64,000 nt of DNA from Anaerosporobacter sp031551385 (GTDB lineage Bacteria > Bacillota > Clostridia > Lachnospirales > Lachnospiraceae). This document shows positions 7,707 to 15,274 of this stretch, one piece after another; position 1 is the stretch's first letter; each line of letters starts with the position of its first letter. The stretch lies in the NCBI RefSeq assembly GCF_031551385.1, contig NZ_JAVBNS010000032.1, forward strand, positions 23,539 to 87,538. Reading direction: 5' to 3'. The position numbers were made by a program, and so were the translations under genes. Under the pieces are notes generated by a model. It saw only the letters and a list, made by a program, of their open reading frames with translations. It was not told the origin of the DNA and did no database searches.

Positions 7707-8444
7707 ATGCTTACATTTTTAGGTACAGGTGGAGCGTTTAATACGGAAAGAGGAAACACAAGTGCTTATTTTGAATTAGGTACAGAACTTTTTATTATAG
7801 ATGCAGGTGAAGATGTATTTGCTAAGCTAGTGAAGAAAAACTTGTTTCAAGGAAAAACAAGAGTAAATATATTCGTAACACATCTTCACAGTGATCATGC
7901 AGGAAGTCTAGGAACATTAATAGCATATTTATTCATTAAGGTGTTTAATCTTGACCGTAGCAAGGTGTGTGTATATTTTCCATCAGAAGCAATTACAGAG
8001 TTTTTGGCTTTGCAAGGAATTAAACAAGATATGTATACATTCTTTATTAATCGTTGGGATGAATTATATGTTGATGGCTATGAGAAGCAACCTGAGTATG
8101 TATTTGAGCCAACCCGCCATACCGATGAGCTGAATCGTAATAACGAAACAAATTGCTATGGTATAGAGTTCTCATTAAAATCAGATTTTGGCTTTTTCTA
8201 TAGTGGGGATACTTGTGAATTCAATCAGAAGTTAATGAATACGTATGCATTTGACTATATCTATCATGAAGTGACATCAACAGAAGGTGCAACGGTACAT
8301 TTTCAATATAATGAATTGCTTGCATTAACAAAAGATATGCCAGCAGATCAGAAAAAGAAGATTACATTAATGCATCTTGATTCCGATTTTGATATAGAGA
8401 AAGCGAAAGCAGATGGTTTCTCTATTGCAGGTGAAGAATCGTAA
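7707..8444 (+). CDS. MBL-fold metallo-hydrolase (RNase Z/YycJ-like superfamily)
   Basis: About 245 residues from ATG at 7707; an in-frame ATG at 7668 would add 13 residues that do not look like the family. The N-terminus MLTFLGTGGAFNTERGNTSAYFEL is typical for the start of an MBL fold. The zinc motif THLHSDHAG is complete. FYSGDTCEF carries the expected metal-binding Asp, and a later YHEVTS segment fits. Substrate is unknown. No good Shine-Dalgarno precedes the ATG; the region upstream is the right end of the TnpB element, so native expression signals may have been displaced. A long bidirectional terminator follows. Confidence 0.85.
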   Translation: MLTFLGTGGAFNTERGNTSAYFELGTELFIIDAGEDVFAKLVKKNLFQGKTRVNIFVTHLHSDHAGSLGTLIAYLFIKVFNLDRSKVCVYFPSEAITEFLALQGIKQDMYTFFINRWDELYVDGYEKQPEYVFEPTRHTDELNRNNETNCYGIEFSLKSDFGFFYSGDTCEFNQKLMNTYAFDYIYHEVTSTEGATVHFQYNELLALTKDMPADQKKKITLMHLDSDFDIEKAKADGFSIAGEES

Positions 8445-8497
8445 TTTGAAGGGCTTAAATTGATTGCGTTATAAATATAATTTGAAATGAAAAAGAA

Positions 8498-8566
8498 GGC
8501 TGTTGCAAAATGAAATTTTCCTATATGTATCGTAGGAAGAACACATTTTGTAACAGCCATTTAATT
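8498..8566. terminator. Bidirectional terminator between convergent genes
   Basis: GGCTGTTGCAAAATG (8499 onward) pairs with CATTTTGTAACAGCC (ending 8559) apart from one mismatch. An inner TTCCTA/TAGGAA stem extends it. A-rich sequence precedes and T-rich sequence follows, so it can end both the MBL gene and the S1 protein gene. Confidence 0.85.
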
Positions 8567-8576
8567 TTTGTTAATT

Positions 8577-9530
8577 CTATAATTTTAGACCAGCTAATAA
8601 ACCTGCAAGTCCAGTACCAGCTTCCTCGCCAGAAGTGTATTCAACAGAAGCTTCTTCAACATCTTCAACGATTTCTGAATCCTCTTGAACCGCTTTCATA
8701 CTAAGGCTTACTTTACCTTCTTTTACATCAATAATCTTAACCGTAACTTCTTCTCCTTCTTTAACAACTTCGTTTGGAGATTTGATACGTTTTCCGCAGA
8801 TTTGAGAGATATGAACAAGTCCAGATAGACCATCGCCGATATTAACAAAAGCACCGTATGGTGTGATTTTCTCAATTACACCGGTAGTTACTAGACCAAT
8901 CTGTAAGTGAGAGATTTTATTTGTCTTTGCTAAGGATTCTTCTTCTCGCAATACTTCTCTTGCAGATAATACAAGTTTTTGTTTCTCTTCATCAACAGTA
9001 ATAATAACAGCTGTTAACGTTTGTCCAACATAAGCTTCTACATCCTCAACATAATGAGTTGCTAATTGAGAAGCAGGAATGAATGCACGAATGCCCTCGA
9101 CATAAGTTACAACACCGCTATTAACAGAAGACGCTATTTTTACTTCATAACGTTTTTGGGATTCCATTGCTTCTTTTAGTGCATCCCATGCAAGAATGTC
9201 AGTAGCACTTTTTTTAGATAGAACAAGATTACCTGTTCTTAAATCTTCTCGTAAAACAGTAGCAGTAATAGATTCACCAATCTGTACATCTGCTTTAATT
9301 GAAAACCGTGGGTCATTACTTAACTCTTCTATAGGTATGATTCCCTCGGTATAGTAATTAAGGTCAACAGTAACTTCTGTATCAGAAACACCAATTACTG
9401 TTCCAGTGAGAATGTCGCCTTCTCGTATCTTCTTGAACGATTGGTTTATCTCATCTTTAAAATCCTCCATAGAAAGTGTTACTTCTTGTTCGGTTTTTAC
9501 TTCTACATCTTCGTTTTCTTGCTGATTCAT
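8577..9530 (-). CDS. S1 RNA-binding-domain protein (ribosomal protein S1-like), three S1 domains
   Basis: 317 residues with an acidic N-terminus and three S1/OB folds at about 37-106, 124-192 and 210-279. The third carries the classic ITPYGAFVNIGDGLSGLVHIS motif and the second the more divergent VNSGVVTYVEGIRAFIPASQ. Low-GC Gram-positives often have such shortened S1 homologues (four or fewer domains, against six in E. coli) that bind RNA or the ribosome. It starts 35 bases after the bacteriohemerythrin stop on the same strand, with GAGGTGA before ATG, so the two are probably co-transcribed. The acidic tail after residue 280 is probably unstructured. Confidence 0.88.
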   Translation of the reverse strand: MNQQENEDVEVKTEQEVTLSMEDFKDEINQSFKKIREGDILTGTVIGVSDTEVTVDLNYYTEGIIPIEELSNDPRFSIKADVQIGESITATVLREDLRTGNLVLSKKSATDILAWDALKEAMESQKRYEVKIASSVNSGVVTYVEGIRAFIPASQLATHYVEDVEAYVGQTLTAVIITVDEEKQKLVLSAREVLREEESLAKTNKISHLQIGLVTTGVIEKITPYGAFVNIGDGLSGLVHISQICGKRIKSPNEVVKEGEEVTVKIIDVKEGKVSLSMKAVQEDSEIVEDVEEASVEYTSGEEAGTGLAGLLAGLKL

Positions 9531-9565
9531 TATGTCACCTCATCTAATTTATTTTACTCTGTTTA

Positions 9566-9991
9566 CTAAAGCAAATCATTCTCCTTCATATATCTTCCAA
9601 AGGCAGCATCATCAATTAAAATATGACCAAAAATCCAATCTTGTAGGAATTCTTTTATATTGCACAGAATTTCATATGGTGTTTGACTAAGTTTTTTTAA
9701 GTCAATGCCCAATGTATATTGTACAATTTTATCATGTGCCTTTTTTTGATGTTCAAAATCAGAATAATTATTTTTTTTCATAAGTTCTTCTTCGTGATAG
9801 AAATGGTATGCAACAAATTCTCTTAACTCTAAAACAATATCAAGGAGTTGTTTGTTTGTGACACCAATGCAATGGCAAATTATAAGCTGTTCCACATCAC
9901 GTCCGATACGGAAAAGTTCCTTATGTTGCGTATCCATAATAGGAACTCCGATTTCCATATCATTACACCAATCGAATTTAAAATCTAACAT
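9566..9991 (-). CDS. Bacteriohemerythrin (O2-binding di-iron protein)
   Basis: 141 residues. Ligands of the hemerythrin di-iron site are visible: DTQHKEL (first His), YHFYHEEEL (His and Glu four residues on), EHQKKAH (two His) and HILIDD (HIxxxD motif). It is a single-domain cytosolic protein expected to bind oxygen; in anaerobes the family is linked to oxygen scavenging or sensing. GGGGAGTG precedes ATG. A promoter with TATAAT lies upstream on the minus strand. It heads a short operon with the S1-domain gene. Confidence 0.92.
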   Translation of the reverse strand: MLDFKFDWCNDMEIGVPIMDTQHKELFRIGRDVEQLIICHCIGVTNKQLLDIVLELREFVAYHFYHEEELMKKNNYSDFEHQKKAHDKIVQYTLGIDLKKLSQTPYEILCNIKEFLQDWIFGHILIDDAAFGRYMKENDLL

Positions 9992-10054
9992 AGTATCACT
10001 CCCCTACTGAGCAACCACATTTGCAGTCTTATTCAGTTTTTTCTATATATATTA

Positions 10055-10083
10055 ATTATAGCAAATTAGTAAAATGGAAACAA
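10055..10083 (-). promoter_or_regulatory. Promoter of the bacteriohemerythrin-S1 gene pair
   Basis: On the minus strand TTGTTT (plus 10078-10083), a 17-base spacer and a perfect TATAAT (plus 10055-10060). The rest of the gap up to 10271 holds a small inverted repeat (AAAACGTA 10097-10104, TACGTTTT 10113-10120) and a plus-strand TATAAT at 10230-10235 before the NUDIX gene. Confidence 0.6.
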
Positions 10084-10271
10084 CTTAATAATGAGAAAAA
10101 CGTATCAATTTTTACGTTTTCATAGCGTTAGTAAAGCGTTTTGTTATAGGTATAAATTTACAAGGGGAATTTGTGTAAATACTTTTGTATAAAATATTCC
10201 AAAACTAATTTTTTGTTGTATAAATATGCTATAATAAATTAACATTTTAATGATAAGAAAGAAGGAAAATT

Positions 10272-10985
10272 ATGCCAGCATTTTTGAAAGAGATTGAAGC
10301 ATTTAGGGGAACTGGAGAGAAGAATGAGCAAGGAGAGAGTCTTGAAAGCTTTTTAGAGAAATATGATGCAAATAAATATGAGAATCCCAGTGTAACTGCG
10401 GATATGATTGTGATACAGCATTCAAAAGAGTTTGATACTGTGGAACAAGGATTAAAAGTACTTATGGTAAAGAGAAGAAATCACCCAAGTATTGGTTTCT
10501 GGGCGTTGCCAGGTGGATTTGTTAACATTCGCGAAGATATTGATTTAGCGGCAAAGAGAGAACTTCTTGAAGAGACGGGAGTAGAAGATGTAGCAATTGA
10601 GCAGTTATATGCATGGGGAGAGGCATGGAGAGATCCAAGATCAAGAATTGTTACGGTTGCATACCTTGCTCTTATTGATGAGAGCAAAGAAGTAAAAGCT
10701 GGTGATGATGCAGCAGATGCTGCTTGGTTTGACATTGTGTTATGTAAGAAGGAAGTAAAAGAAGAGGTTAATGGACAAGGAAAGTCAAGAATTAAGACCA
10801 TATATGAATTAAAACTTGTGAATGAAGAGAAAGAAGTAGAATTAACAGCAGAGGTAGAAGTTTCTTATAATAAAATAGGCATTATCAAAGAGCGAGAATA
10901 TCAGGTGATTTCATCAAATCAGATTGCATTTGATCACCCTAGATTTATTGTACAAGCATTGTTGCACATTGAGGCAGCGTTATAA
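10272..10985 (+). CDS. NUDIX hydrolase
   Basis: 237 residues. The complete Nudix box G-x5-E-x7-REL-x-EE-x-G is present at about residues 82-103 (GFVNIRE ... RELLEETG). The preceding KVLMVKRRNHPSIGFWALPGG is typical of ADP-ribose or nucleotide-sugar pyrophosphatases. It therefore probably hydrolyses a nucleoside diphosphate linked to another moiety in the cytosol; the substrate is not determinable. The C-terminal ~90 residues show no helix-turn-helix I recognise, so NrtR-type regulation is not supported. GAAGGAAAATT precedes ATG, and TATAAT lies 37 bases further upstream. It appears monocistronic. Confidence 0.9.
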   Translation: MPAFLKEIEAFRGTGEKNEQGESLESFLEKYDANKYENPSVTADMIVIQHSKEFDTVEQGLKVLMVKRRNHPSIGFWALPGGFVNIREDIDLAAKRELLEETGVEDVAIEQLYAWGEAWRDPRSRIVTVAYLALIDESKEVKAGDDAADAAWFDIVLCKKEVKEEVNGQGKSRIKTIYELKLVNEEKEVELTAEVEVSYNKIGIIKEREYQVISSNQIAFDHPRFIVQALLHIEAAL

Positions 10986-11014
10986 ATTAGTTATCGTATG
11001 CTAATTAAGAAGCG

Positions 11015-11090
11015 GTCAAAAGGTATTTTGCCCCCAACGGATACACGGATTGCTACGCATTTCATGCAAGCATGATCTTTTGACTCTTGT
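11015..11090 (+). terminator. Hairpin after the NUDIX gene, containing dispersed repeat B copy 1
   Basis: GTCAAAAG (11015-11022) pairs with CTTTTGAC (11077-11084) around a long loop, with an imperfect T-rich tail. The loop (11028-11067) is nearly the same as 12049-12088 on the other side of the proline-rich gene, sharing CGGATTGCTAC and CATTTCATGC. Confidence 0.5.
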
Positions 11091-11164
11091 ATTATTATAT
11101 TTAATTATCCAATTGTTTCGCAGAGGCATATACTATATAGAAGCCTAAAAATTGGAGATAAGTT

Positions 11165-12034
11165 ATGAGCTATAATAAAGATGATTATATAGAAGACGGT
11201 ACAGACAAAGATGTAACAGAAGATATAGTAGAGATCATAATCGAAGATGTAGACGAGAATGTAGATCAAGGCGATGTAGAGATATATCGTAGAAGGCCAC
11301 CGAGGCCACCACAACCACCGAGGCCACCACACCCACCGAGGCCACCGCAACCACCAAGGCCACCACAACCACCGAGGCCACCGCAACCACCGAGGCCACC
11401 ACAACCGCCGAGGCCACCGCAACCACCAAGACCGCAACCACCAAGGCCACCGCAACCACCGAGACCGCCAAGACCGCCACATCCAGCACCACCAAGAGGA
11501 ATGTGGATTTCTAATGCATTTATTGAGAGGATTTCAAATGAAAGAGACACCATTTTGGCAACGGTTGTTTATAGAGAGAATCCAAGGAGTAGAGAACAGA
11601 CGGTTCGTTTAGTTGTATCGAGACAAACAAAAATTACGGATATGAATGGAAGAAGGTTAAGACCAAGTGATTTAGAAGTAGGTATGGTGATTGATGCATT
11701 TATCTCAACGGCAATGACTAGGAGCATACCACCACAGGCAGAAGCTTTTGAAATCATTGTAGTAGGAAGAAGAGCGACGATACAAGAGTCAGTTGGAAGA
11801 ATTGTTCAGGTAGATACAAGGAATAATTTTATTATTGTGGCGACTTCGGATCACAACTTTAATATAATTCGTTTTAATGTTGGTCCTGAAACGGTGATAT
11901 TGGATTTGCTTGGACGAAGGATTCGTCTAGGAGAATTGTTCCCAGGTTTAAGAGTAAGAGTAGAACATGCAACATTTATGACGGCGAGTATTCCTCCGCA
12001 AACGATAGCGTTTGTAATTAGAGTAATTCGATAA
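11165..12034 (+). CDS. Proline-rich repeat protein with a duplicated C-terminal beta domain
   Basis: 289 residues in three parts. Residues 1-40 are acidic (DDYIEDGTDKDVTEDIVEII). Residues ~43-108 are an array of RPPQPPRPP/RPPHPP repeats with almost no other residue. Residues ~112-289 are two related ~80-residue units sharing the patterns T-x-I-x-D-x-x-GRR-x-R and IPPQ-x-x-AF-x-I. The unit duplication is seen directly; the fold is inferred to be a small beta barrel, possibly DUF5666-like. There is no signal peptide or membrane segment. AATTGGAGATAAGTT precedes ATG. The proline array could be a rigid spacer or a polyproline ligand. Its function is unknown, and the gene lies between two copies of a dispersed repeat. 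Confidence 0.8.
   Translation: MSYNKDDYIEDGTDKDVTEDIVEIIIEDVDENVDQGDVEIYRRRPPRPPQPPRPPHPPRPPQPPRPPQPPRPPQPPRPPQPPRPPQPPRPQPPRPPQPPRPPRPPHPAPPRGMWISNAFIERISNERDTILATVVYRENPRSREQTVRLVVSRQTKITDMNGRRLRPSDLEVGMVIDAFISTAMTRSIPPQAEAFEIIVVGRRATIQESVGRIVQVDTRNNFIIVATSDHNFNIIRFNVGPETVILDLLGRRIRLGELFPGLRVRVEHATFMTASIPPQTIAFVIRVIR
11292..11490 (+). repeat. Tandem CCACCG-type repeat encoding the proline-rich array
   Basis: A run of degenerate 9- and 18-base units of the type CCGAGGCCACCGCAACCA. It encodes RPPQPP units and is much richer in GC and C than the surrounding DNA. Units differ mainly at third codon positions. Repeat-number change is likely by slippage. Confidence 0.9.
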
Positions 12035-12048
12035 AAGCTAAAAAGAGG

Positions 12049-12088
12049 TTGCCTCAACTGATACTACGGATTGCTACACATTTCATGC
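12049..12088 (+). repeat. Dispersed repeat B, copy 2
   Basis: Nearly the same as 11028-11067: TTGCC, CAAC, GATAC, ACGGATTGCTAC and CATTTCATGC in the same order. Here about 85 bases separate this part from the matching ATGCAAGCATGA segment (12171 onward), whereas in copy 1 the two are adjacent. Confidence 0.7.
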
Positions 12089-12147
12089 TCTCGCAATCCT
12101 AAAACATTCGAAATTCGCTCTATTCGAGCAACTTTCTTATGTTTTGT

Positions 12148-12200
12148 GAGTCCCAAAGTCATGCTTTTTTATGCAAGCATGACTTTGGGACTCTAGTATT
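12148..12200. terminator. Large bidirectional hairpin between the proline-rich gene and the amylase gene
   Basis: A perfect 17-base stem: GAGTCCCAAAGTCATGC (12148-12164) with its complement at 12177-12193. The two flanking genes converge here. Confidence 0.8.
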
Positions 12201-12204
12201 TGTA

Positions 12205-14838
12205 TTATTGAGGAGTGCCGTTTGTTATTGTACCATTCTTAATAGAATAAGTACCTGTTGAATTTAAGGCGTAGTTATTACCACCATTGTTGTCCCAGTT
12301 ATTATTTCCATCGTTGAAACAACATTTTAGAGTAGTGTTAGTACCTAAATCAATTGTAATTACTTTATATCCATTAACAGAAGAAGACATACGAACGCCA
12401 GGTGCACTTGTCCAAGAATCATTACCTACTTGATAATGAATGTTTGGAGAACTCCAAGTAGTATAGTAATATACTGTAATGGTATTTGAGCTGCTACCGC
12501 TTGGCTCACCGCTGGTAACGTTACCATCATTGATAGTATAAGTTCCAGGAGTAGTGAACGTATAGTTTAACTTATTATTGTTATCCCAAGTTCCACTTCC
12601 GTTGTTAAAGCAAGCAGTTAAAGCAGTGCTTGTACCTAAATCAATTGTAATTGTTTTGTAACCAGCTACATTTGAAGTTGACATTGCTACTCCTGGAGAA
12701 GTAGTCCATGCACCAGTACCAACTTGATAGTGAATGTTAGCGTTGCTCCAAGTTGTTTTGTAGAATATAGTAACACTATTGTCTACAACAGCTTGTTTCT
12801 TTCCATTGCTATTATATGTAGCGTTATCTTCAACTGCAAATCCCTGTAATTTGGCGGCAGGAACTTGGTTTACTTTATCATTAAAGATAACTAATGGTTG
12901 ACTGAAATCTTCTGTAAATGTAAGACTGTATAGACCAGTACTTTCTTTTTGCATTGCAGTACCTGGCCATGCATTCAATAATTGTACAGTCGTTCCACTT
13001 TCATCGTATACATATGCATAGATGGAATCAGACCAAGAAGATGGTTTTTCAAAATAAATTGTTGTACCTGCACCTTGTTCTACTTTTTTCGTATTGTAAG
13101 TTTGTGTAACAGTAGTTCCGTCAGAACCAACACCTGTAAGTGTAATCTTGTACTCAGTATTAACTGGGTCACCAGCACCAATTGTTAATGGTTCTCCATT
13201 TGTATAGTAAACAACATTGTTTGCATTTACTTTATAGTATGCAGATGCTGTATTTTGTGCTTTTAGTGTAAATGTAACCGAATCAGAAGTAAATGTTGCT
13301 TTGAAGTTATCAAGAGATACACTTGGTGTATTGTCAGTGTAGTTCATTAATACAACAGAGCTACGTGCTGGAATAGTACCAGTAATAATATGATTCTTTA
13401 CTTCGAATCGGCTGTGGTCATCAGTAATACTGTAATATGTACCATCTTGTAATTGCGTTTGGCAATTGATGTAGTAACTGTTATATTTTGCATTAACGAT
13501 AACGTTACCAATTGTTCCGCGTTGAATCATAAGAACATTGGAATCTCCATTAGGATTTTCTAAGTTCTCAGATTGTCCAACCATTGCGTTTCTGAATTTG
13601 TTAACAGCAGCAACCTCATCATCTTTGTATAAATCACTTCCGGCAATACCGATTTGGTTTGTTCCCCATTTGTTTGATGGGCCTCCACCATTAGGTCTAC
13701 TAAAGAATAAAGGTGCGCCATCTTTTCTAGCAGAGATTACTGCCCAAGCTAATTTTACTTGTTCATCGTTAAGTTGTGACCAAGTACCATCGTTGATGTA
13801 GTTGTCATGGGATTCTACCCAAGTTACTAAATCAGAAGTATTTACTCCGCTTGGAACATCATAAGATTGGATTGAACCTTTGTTTAAGTTGTTACTTGTA
13901 ATGGAACTACGAATTTTTGAACCGTAAGAGCTAGTAGTGGTAGAACCAATTTCCCTTACATAAGCATCAAGACGTTCATTGTCTCCTTGAAGTACTTCTC
14001 CATAATTAAAGATGTTGCTTGCATTTGTAATTTCTTTTGTTACTCTTGACCAGAAATTATTTGTAACGCCACTTGGTCTGTCATCATCAGATAATCCGAT
14101 GTGTTTTGCAGTGTCATAACGGAATCCATCAGCACCACATGCGATACAATCATTTAAGAAGTTGATAAAGTAGTTTTGGAATCCCCAATTTTCCGTATCT
14201 ACATCTGGAAGTCCACCGTCCATAGAGTAACGTGTACATTGAAGGCGGTTAGAGTATGAATTACATTTAGTAAATCCAGTGCTATGATATAGATTTCCGC
14301 CCGCTGAATTTTTTAAATTAGAAGATACTTTGTTCGTGTTGTTTGCTGTGTGGTTTGGAACAACGTCAACGACAATTTTAATACCGTATTTGTCTGCTTC
14401 CGCACACATTGCTTTGAATTCTTCACGTGAGCCTAATTGGTAATTTCCGATTGTCCAATCTGTTGGTTGATAGTGCCACCACCAGCAGCCACCTTTTCCA
14501 TCATCGCTTCCGCCATAAAGTTTCATAGTAGGATAACTGTCATCTACAGCGTTGATAGGTGAAGTTTGGATACTTGAATATCCAGCATCAGCTATGCTTT
14601 TCATGTTTGCTTTAATCGTATTAAAACTCCAACAAAATGCATGTAAGATAGCACCATCGCTAATTTTTTCTGTAGGTGCAACACTCACTGAGCTAGTATC
14701 TGAGTTTGAAGTACTAACAGTTGAGCTTGCGAAAATAGTGTCATAATTAACTGAAGAAATGGATAGAGCTGCAACAAGAAGTAGTACTAGCAGCCTTTTA
14801 AAAATGTTTTTTTGATTCCCTGAAATTTTTGAAAACAA
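12205..14838 (-). CDS. Secreted alpha-amylase (GH13) with three C-terminal starch-binding modules
   Basis: 877 residues. There is a signal peptide (basic start, LLVLLLVAALSISS, cleavage near residue 38). The GH13 catalytic barrel (about 62-500) has region I DVVPNH (158-163), nucleophile Asp242 (GFRYDTAKH), acid/base Glu281 (YGEVLQG) and Asp345 (ESHDN). An Fn3-like linker lies at about 512-586, then a CBM26-like module (592-672) and two CBM25-like modules (688-775 and 786-873). The last two are clearly duplicated (TTWS-x-x-NIHYQVG, WDNN). It should cut starch outside the cell. It has its own promoter, a LacI-type operator-like site upstream and GGGAGG before the start. Converges on the proline-rich gene. 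Confidence 0.93.
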   Translation of the reverse strand: MFSKISGNQKNIFKRLLVLLLVAALSISSVNYDTIFASSTVSTSNSDTSSVSVAPTEKISDGAILHAFCWSFNTIKANMKSIADAGYSSIQTSPINAVDDSYPTMKLYGGSDDGKGGCWWWHYQPTDWTIGNYQLGSREEFKAMCAEADKYGIKIVVDVVPNHTANNTNKVSSNLKNSAGGNLYHSTGFTKCNSYSNRLQCTRYSMDGGLPDVDTENWGFQNYFINFLNDCIACGADGFRYDTAKHIGLSDDDRPSGVTNNFWSRVTKEITNASNIFNYGEVLQGDNERLDAYVREIGSTTTSSYGSKIRSSITSNNLNKGSIQSYDVPSGVNTSDLVTWVESHDNYINDGTWSQLNDEQVKLAWAVISARKDGAPLFFSRPNGGGPSNKWGTNQIGIAGSDLYKDDEVAAVNKFRNAMVGQSENLENPNGDSNVLMIQRGTIGNVIVNAKYNSYYINCQTQLQDGTYYSITDDHSRFEVKNHIITGTIPARSSVVLMNYTDNTPSVSLDNFKATFTSDSVTFTLKAQNTASAYYKVNANNVVYYTNGEPLTIGAGDPVNTEYKITLTGVGSDGTTVTQTYNTKKVEQGAGTTIYFEKPSSWSDSIYAYVYDESGTTVQLLNAWPGTAMQKESTGLYSLTFTEDFSQPLVIFNDKVNQVPAAKLQGFAVEDNATYNSNGKKQAVVDNSVTIFYKTTWSNANIHYQVGTGAWTTSPGVAMSTSNVAGYKTITIDLGTSTALTACFNNGSGTWDNNNKLNYTFTTPGTYTINDGNVTSGEPSGSSSNTITVYYYTTWSSPNIHYQVGNDSWTSAPGVRMSSSVNGYKVITIDLGTNTTLKCCFNDGNNNWDNNGGNNYALNSTGTYSIKNGTITNGTPQ

Positions 14839-14928
14839 TGTTTTAACCTCCCAAATTTAAATATATAGTTTGTAGTACAAAAGAACCTCCTCCCCATGTA
14901 AAGTATATATGTTTTACATACGTCATTT

Positions 14929-14958
14929 TATATAGCATATGCTAAGTTAAGATGACAA
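14929..14958 (-). promoter_or_regulatory. Probable promoter of the secreted amylase gene
   Basis: On the minus strand TTGTCA (plus 14953-14958), an 18-base spacer and TATATA (plus 14929-14934), about 90 bases before the start codon. Confidence 0.5.
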
Positions 14959-15113
14959 TATTAAAACCTTGAGAAATGTGTTAAAGCATAAAAGGATATT
15001 TGTAGAAATTAGTAATTCATTGACTTGCTTTAGGATAATCGAAAAACGAACATATTACAATATCTAAAAAATACAATGTTTTTGGTAAAAATATAGTAAT
15101 AATGCACAAATGT

Positions 15114-15129
15114 ATCGAAAGATTTCGAT
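15114..15129. promoter_or_regulatory. LacI-family operator-like site upstream of the amylase gene
   Basis: ATCGAAAGATTTCGAT is a 16-base near-palindrome: ATCGAAA and TTTCGAT are exact complements around GA. It shares the TCGAAA...TTTCGA/CGAA pattern with 30432-30447 and 30697-30712 upstream of malQ. A LacI-type gene lies at 28796-29839. The site is about 155 bases upstream of the amylase promoter, so direct repression would need looping or a second promoter. Confidence 0.45.
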
Positions 15130-15156
15130 TAAATCAAGGAAAAAAGGGAAGACAAA

Positions 15157-15197
15157 AAAGAGCGAATTTTCAAAAATTTTTTGAAAATTCGCTCTTT
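15157..15197. terminator. Terminator of the metal ATPase gene
   Basis: A nearly loop-free 20-base inverted repeat (AAAGAGCGAATTTTC with its complement) with T-rich tails in both directions. It lies about 80 bases beyond the stop of the minus-strand ATPase gene. Confidence 0.7.
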
Positions 15198-15274
15198 AAA
15201 TTGGAAATCTAGTAATTTGTTCCGAAAATAGTGCTGTAAAAATGTATATTATTGACAGTTTCTCTGCGGGATTT

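Noticed and set aside
10481..10801. 106-codon frame antisense to the NUDIX gene
   Set aside because: It lies wholly inside a clear NUDIX gene, with no ribosome site or recognisable features.
11292..11490. CRISPR-like regular spacing of short repeats
   Set aside because: Units are contiguous and in coding frame with no unique spacers; this is a tandem coding repeat.
11266..11553. Long Gly/Cys-rich frame antisense to the proline-rich array
   Set aside because: It is the mirror of the low-complexity CCACCG repeat; it has no ribosome site, and the plus-strand frame extends into real domain sequence on both sides.
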